Positions 60,234 through 64,000 of a stretch of DNA of 64,000 nt are shown here, piece by piece. This DNA is from Prochlorococcus marinus str. MIT 0912 (lineage in GTDB: Bacteria > Cyanobacteriota > Cyanobacteriia > PCC-6307 > Cyanobiaceae). The number at the start of each line of letters is the position of its first letter. The stretch's first letter is position 1. Position numbers and translations under genes: made by a program. The stretch lies in contig NZ_CP114783.1 in NCBI RefSeq assembly GCF_027359595.1, forward strand, positions 372,001 to 436,000, read 5' to 3'. The notes under the pieces are model-generated. The model saw only the letters and a list, made by a program, of their open reading frames with translations, ran no database searches and had not been told where the DNA came from.

Positions 60234-60392
60234 ATGGCTACATATTCACTCTTTCTTGGAATCCTCGTGATAATCATTTCGTGGAAATTTTACAATGACT
60301 GGGCTTCTGGTCTGGCAGGGTTTATTTATGGAGGCATCCTATTTTGGAGCATCAAATTTTTTGTGGAACTCATTAAAACTTTATTTGGATAA
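60234..60392 (+). CDS. 52-aa two-helix membrane protein
   Basis: MATYSLFLGILVIIISWKFY, then NDWASGLAGFIYGGILFWSI and KFFVELIKTLFG. Two hydrophobic segments separated by a short loop. Family unknown. Confidence 0.55.
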   Translation: MATYSLFLGILVIIISWKFYNDWASGLAGFIYGGILFWSIKFFVELIKTLFG

Positions 60393-60413
60393 AAAATAAT
60401 TTATCTATTGAAA

Positions 60414-60569
60414 TTAAATAAAACTACTGAAACCGTGCTTTAAACCCCAAAAGATAGTCACCAAAATTGCTGACAAAGGTAGTGCGATGGCAAGTGTGAT
60501 ATTGATTGTTCTAAAAATCTTCCCAACTCCATTACTCGTATCTTTAGAAGGATCTACAATAAGTGGCAT
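60414..60569 (-). CDS. 51-aa single-helix membrane protein
   Basis: MPLIVDPSKDTSNGVGKIFR, TINITLAIALPLSAILVTIF, WGLKHGFSSFI. A soluble N-terminus of about 20 residues and one helix; complete frame. Its layout is like small photosystem subunits, but it is not identified. Confidence 0.55.
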   Translation of the reverse strand: MPLIVDPSKDTSNGVGKIFRTINITLAIALPLSAILVTIFWGLKHGFSSFI

Positions 60570-60648
60570 GGCGAATACGTATTTTTTTTATTTATAGGCG
60601 CAATTTCCATTCAATTGGTTAGATTGTCGTAATTATCGAGACAGTCTC

Positions 60649-60864
60649 ATGTATTTATTAGGTCTTGGACTATTAGTTTTAAGCACTTGGTATCTGATGA
60701 AGCTATACACAAATTTCAATAACGATCCGATAGCAAAAAAAGAAATAGACAATGCATGGCAAGAAGCAAAGAAAGAGGCAAAAGGTAAAAATCCTTTTGC
60801 ACCAGGAAGAATTAAAGAGGCTCTCAATGCATATAAAGCGGATATGAATAAAAAAGACAACTAA
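60649..60864 (+). CDS. 71-aa N-anchored hypothetical protein
   Basis: MYLLGLGLLVLSTWYLMKLY, then a soluble helical part with NDPIAKKEIDNAWQEAKKEA and APGRIKEALNAYKADMNKKD. The opposite-strand frame is a shadow. Family not recognised. Confidence 0.6.
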   Translation: MYLLGLGLLVLSTWYLMKLYTNFNNDPIAKKEIDNAWQEAKKEAKGKNPFAPGRIKEALNAYKADMNKKDN

Positions 60865-60934
60865 AAGATAGAAAATCCAAAGAGATCAAAATATTTCTAA
60901 AAAGTAGTTAAATTAGTTTTTTGTAGATTTAGTA

Positions 60935-61231
60935 GTGACGCCTTCATTAGTTCTAATGGATTATGTAGACAGAAAGACTTTGAATAACGAACAACTAGAA
61001 TATCTCGAGCAAGTTTTAAAAGCATCAATTCAGAAATTGAAATTCACTGGTATCGAACCTGTAATTGCTAATAATGAAATATGTGATGCAGCACTCATTT
61101 CCCAGGGTTCCTATGAAATAAGTTGTATTGCGTCCATACTTGATATGCTTCAGCCAACAGAAAAACCAATGGAGCGCAAAAAAAAGGTATTCAACGCTCT
61201 ATGCAATGCAGGTTTAATTATTACTGATTAA
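60935..61231 (+). CDS. Hypothetical protein, 98 aa, GTG start
   Basis: GTG at 60935. MTPSLVLMDYVDRKTLNNEQ, LEQVLKASIQKLKFTGIEPV, CDAALISQGSYEISCIASIL. Soluble, two short helical halves. Ends before the lysine-rich gene's terminator. Some resemblance in layout to 57592-57873. Confidence 0.55.
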   Translation: MTPSLVLMDYVDRKTLNNEQLEYLEQVLKASIQKLKFTGIEPVIANNEICDAALISQGSYEISCIASILDMLQPTEKPMERKKKVFNALCNAGLIITD

Positions 61232-61289
61232 AGAAAGAGGCATACATGAGCAAACAGATCCAAACATATATAAACAAGATATCAACAAA

Positions 61290-61319
61290 AAATACCAGTG
61301 AGAGGCATTGAACCTCTCA
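61290..61319 (-). terminator. Probable terminator of the H1-like gene
   Basis: TGAGAGG and CCTCTCA (61299-61305 and 61313-61319) form a seven-pair stem with loop TTCAATG on the minus strand; the T-run follows six bases later (61284-61292 region). The loop resembles a tRNA T-arm, but no tRNA body fits around it. Confidence 0.5.
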
Positions 61320-61344
61320 TGCCGCCTGACGGTCTGGGTAAGCT

Positions 61345-61863
61345 TTATTTAGCAGCTTCAGGTGCTTTTCTGGCTTTGCGTGCACGTCTTGCAGGTCTAC
61401 CAGCACTAGGCTTCACAACTGCAGGAACCTCAGCCTTAGCTTTAGCTGCAGCCTTTTTAGCTACTGGCTTTTTAGCTACTACTTTCTTTGCTGTTGCCTT
61501 TTTAGCAACTGTTTTTTTTGCGACAGCTTTTTTAGCTGTGGTTTTTTTAGCTGCAGCGGCTTTTGGAGCAGAGCCTTTACGTGTGCGATGAGAAAGAATT
61601 AAAGCCCATTCATCAGCGCTAATATTTGCTGGCTTATTTCCATGAACCTCAGAAACTTTAGCTGCTTTTTCGATATCTTTAATTAGGTTTTTCCAAGAAG
61701 CTGCGTAACGTTTATCAGACTGAGATTTAGCACCACTTTCAACAAGGGTTTCAACGACTTGAGAAGCAGTGACCTTCTTACGACGTCTGTTAAAGATCTC
61801 CTTTTGCAAGGTAGCGATCAAGGCATCACCTTTAGCACTAACTTTGATGGATAACTGAGACAT
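61345..61863 (-). CDS. Histone-H1-like lysine/alanine-rich protein, 172 aa
   Basis: N-terminal 95 residues form a folded region (LSIKVSAKGDALIATLQKEI, RRRKKVTASQVVETLVESG, ADEWALILSHRTRKGS), followed by a tail of repeated AAKK/VAKK units (about residues 103-145) and an arginine-rich end. The tail is built from a degenerate nucleotide repeat. Proteins of this sort bind DNA or RNA; a nucleoid role is likely. Its upstream 190 bp carry the promoter. Confidence 0.8.
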   Translation of the reverse strand: MSQLSIKVSAKGDALIATLQKEIFNRRRKKVTASQVVETLVESGAKSQSDKRYAASWKNLIKDIEKAAKVSEVHGNKPANISADEWALILSHRTRKGSAPKAAAAKKTTAKKAVAKKTVAKKATAKKVVAKKPVAKKAAAKAKAEVPAVVKPSAGRPARRARKARKAPEAAK

Positions 61864-62676
61864 AACTCAATAATTACTTTCTTAATACATCTATCACATA
61901 TAGGGTATTTAATTCAATAGTCAATGGTTAATCGACTACTAAATTTTCATATATCTATCAATATCACTTAAAGTGACACCTTAAAATAATTCGATCTTAA
62001 CTATAAAGCCATATAAAATGGACAAGAAAAAGCTATAAACTAATACAAAGTCAATGCACGTCAATAAAGCTCATACACTGATCAAAGATGTTTTAAAAGA
62101 AGTTGATCTCTTCAAGGTGTCAGGCCACTCTAGACACCAACCAATCTCGTTCTCTAATTGCCGCATCCAAAGATGACACATGAAATCTAATGATCTACAC
62201 GAAAAATAAAACGACGATGAACATGACAGGAAAAAAGTGCTCTTTAATGCTTGTAGCAGGAATAATTGAAATGTTGACATGTCATGCAAAAGAGAGCTGA
62301 ACATGTTTTTTTAAGAACCCCTTTTTAAAGGAATTGGATCTCTTCTTCTTGACCAAAGATCTTATCGGTGAAAGTTTCTTTGGGGTGAGTCGTAAACATT
62401 GACCAATACCAATAGGTTGCGCTACAGAAGATGCCCATTCATCAGCCCTAAAGACAGCATATGGGGAAGCAGATAAAGTCATTTACCATTAGCAGTACAC
62501 TTGTACTAGCAAGAAGTAATAGCTATTGTCAAGTCGTATATTTCAAAACATCTAATATGTGTCGCCTGCGCTTACAAAAATCGAACAGGAAAGTGCTGAA
62601 ACGCGATGAATATTTCAAGGATATAAATTCTATTTAAAAAATATCAAAGGTATAGGTCAATACAAAACAAAAAAAC
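61864..62676. other. 810-bp region with only tentative small frames
   Basis: Possible genes are a 40-codon plus-strand frame at 62054-62176 (MHVNKAHTLIKDVLKEVDLF), a 27-codon plus-strand frame at 62217-62300 (MNMTGKKCSLMLVAGIIEML) and a 66-codon minus-strand frame at 62282-62482 (ASPYAVFRADEWASSVAQPI and GIGQCLRLTPKK). The last is the most protein-like. No strong hairpin or tRNA was seen. Confidence 0.35.
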
Positions 62677-62881
62677 AATAAAAAAGCCCTCATCTCATGA
62701 GGGCAAAATAAACTGCTGAAGGATCCCCATCACCCAGCTTTCAAAAATAATAATCAAATCAATCAGATTAGGCAACATTAAACCACCATATGTTTTACCC
62801 CAGGCTTAAATGAACACCATCTGTAGGGGGGGGTTGATTTATATAGAAAATAGGGTTAGAAATAGTATCCCCATCACCCAG
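62677..62881 (-). ncRNA. Probable small RNA cassette B
   Basis: On the minus strand two copies of the CTGGGTGATGGGGAT core (62867-62881 and 62722-62737), about 145 bp apart, the second followed by terminator GCCCTCAT/ATGAGGGC (62686-62704) and a T-run. This repeats, in reverse orientation, the layout of cassette A at 46137-46345, although the terminator sequences differ. No protein-like frame explains the conservation. Confidence 0.55.
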
Positions 62882-62913
62882 ACCCGTAGGACACCATACC
62901 TAGGGTCTTTTTT
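62881..62913 (+). terminator. Rightward terminator beside cassette B
   Basis: GACCC(G)TAGG (62881-62890) pairs with CCTAGGGTC (62899-62907), followed by six T residues. Forms part of the ~55-bp block that recurs in reverse at 46096-46151. Confidence 0.75.
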
Positions 62914-63192
62914 ATTGGAATACCTCTTACAGAGCGATTTCATTATTATTAAGGTTATAAAAACTGTGGAAAACTTTTGTTGTTTGAATGAATGTACGAT
63001 CTACAAAAGTCTGTCCTTACCTAGATCTTCGGGAAAGTAGCTTATAAAGGTTTAAAAACGATTAATTGAAAAATCTTTCTCAACTAAGTAAAAAGGTTCT
63101 AAATCTGATAATTGATTTGAAAAAGACAATTGCGACAAAGAAATTGAAGCTATCGAATAAATCAATTTGAAATCTTTATGTGATAACAAAAA

Positions 63193-64000
63193 ATGATTGA
63201 TCTCAAAAGAAATAGCAAAAAAGAACCAATTGAAGCAACAGGCCTTCGAAGTCGTAAATCTTCTCTCTATAAGCCAAATCAGAAAGAAAATTTCAAAATT
63301 AGTAGAGGTCGATTCTCAAATTTTCTAACGTGTCAAAGGTGCTTTTATCTTGATAGGGTAAGAGGTCTTGATCCTCCAGGGACACCAGGTTGGACTCTCA
63401 ACGAAACGACTGACCTATTACTCAAAAAAGAATTTGACGATTGCAGAGAGAAGCAGATTCCACACAGAATATTTGCATCTAATGGACTATCTCATGTTGT
63501 TCCATTTGATCATCCTGAAATTGATAACTGGAGAAACTCACTTCATCGAGGACTAATTCATCCTTATAAGGATACCGGAATAATTTTGACTGGAGGTGTA
63601 GACGATATATGGCAAGACACTATTACAAAACAATTAATCATTGTGGATTACAAATCACAAGCTAAAAACGGACGAGTTGATAAGAAAGATTATTTAGAGG
63701 ATCCATTTCACGAGAGCTATAAAATTCAAATGGATTTTTATGCTTACTTGCTCTCGGGGATGGGGTTTAGTGTTCATCCAACGTCTTATTTTCTAGTTTG
63801 CAATGCAAAAAGGGATGAAGATGAATTTAATAAGACCATGCGTTTTGATGAATATCTTGTTCCCTACAAATGGAGAAATGATTGGATAGAAAGTCGACTA
63901 GATGAAATGGTGGCACTAATGAATCAGTCGGAAATTCCAGAATCAAATCCTTCCTGCAAGAACTGCGCCTACGCAGATCAATATTCGAAAATACTATTTT
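63193..64000 (+). CDS. PD-(D/E)XK nuclease family protein (3' end off window)
   Basis: Frame open from ATG at 63193 to the edge, 269 codons. FKISRGRFSNFLTCQRCFYL at the start, TGGVDDIWQ and IIVDYKSQAK (Asp and the (D)xK pair of the nuclease fold), QMDFYAYLLSGMGFSVHPTS, and a cysteine pair NPSCKNCAYADQY near the edge. Cys residues before and after a PD-(D/E)XK core resemble the Fe-S exonucleases of the Cas4/RecB group. No CRISPR array or other cas gene is visible, so a DNA-repair or unknown role is more likely. Confidence 0.75.
   Translation, partial: MIDLKRNSKKEPIEATGLRSRKSSLYKPNQKENFKISRGRFSNFLTCQRCFYLDRVRGLDPPGTPGWTLNETTDLLLKKEFDDCREKQIPHRIFASNGLSHVVPFDHPEIDNWRNSLHRGLIHPYKDTGIILTGGVDDIWQDTITKQLIIVDYKSQAKNGRVDKKDYLEDPFHESYKIQMDFYAYLLSGMGFSVHPTSYFLVCNAKRDEDEFNKTMRFDEYLVPYKWRNDWIESRLDEMVALMNQSEIPESNPSCKNCAYADQYSKILF

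Noticed and set aside
61290-61340. T-arm-like hairpin suggesting a tRNA on the minus strand
   Set aside because: The TTCAATG loop with a seven-pair stem fits a T-arm, but upstream sequence is the end of the lysine-rich gene and no acceptor, D or anticodon stem can be built; a terminator is the better reading.
61440-61570. Possible short-unit repeat array (CRISPR-like) in the 61.4-61.6 kb region
   Set aside because: The repeats are degenerate Ala/Lys codon repeats within the H1-like gene, with no unique spacers.
62071-62304. 77-codon minus-strand frame rich in Phe/Ser/Leu
   Set aside because: Low-complexity translation, no conserved-looking block, overlapping other more plausible small frames.
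62810-63040. 76-codon frame starting MNTICRGG
   Set aside because: It runs through a G-run, the small RNA core and a terminator hairpin; non-coding explanation is better.

Overview
The window reads as chromosome of a marine picocyanobacterium, almost certainly Prochlorococcus. The DNA is AT-rich and tightly packed. It carries the chlorophyll gene chlH, eight high-light-inducible (Hli) proteins, a cyAbrB regulator, a plastoquinol terminal oxidase and many single-helix microproteins of 30-60 residues. A low-light strain of the NATL type is my guess, not something the sequence proves.

1-15 kb is core metabolism. A methyltransferase-like gene runs off the left edge, followed by the DUF4335/DUF3038 pair and apt. 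Next come a minus-strand run (dapB, a membrane protein, a UbiH-type hydroxylase, DUF2949), chlH, a second minus-strand run (S4 protein, tpiA, folP) and an MsbA-type ABC exporter. 15-33 kb is accessory: many tiny membrane or helical proteins, two orphan Nif11-type leader proteins, a desaturase with a broken start, an S51 peptidase, a K+ channel, and a DUF2130/T5orf172 nuclease-like pair.

33-43 kb holds cyAbrB, two stand-alone DNA-ligase-adenylation-like proteins, tandem paralogues of unknown function, and five hli genes joined by overlapping stop/start codons.

43-55 kb is the most striking part. Two 660-bp direct repeats (43233-43892 and 54120-54779), identical by eye, bracket 10.2 kb. That segment contains PTOX, two more hli genes with an RpaB/HLR1-like site, arsR, a GAPDH-arsJ pair and pstS. 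The 16-bp palindrome in the arsR/GAPDH intergenic region recurs twice upstream of pstS, so one ArsR may control arsenate export and phosphate capture together. Each repeat contains a structured element with two mutually exclusive stems and a strong terminator.

55-64 kb carries more microproteins, a LOG-family enzyme, a MAPEG protein, a lysine/alanine-rich histone-H1-like protein, and the start of a PD-(D/E)XK nuclease-like protein cut by the right edge. Two probable small-RNA cassettes, near 46.2 and 62.8 kb, share a 15-16-nt core and a ~55-bp block in opposite orientation. No tRNA, rRNA, CRISPR array or insertion sequence was seen.
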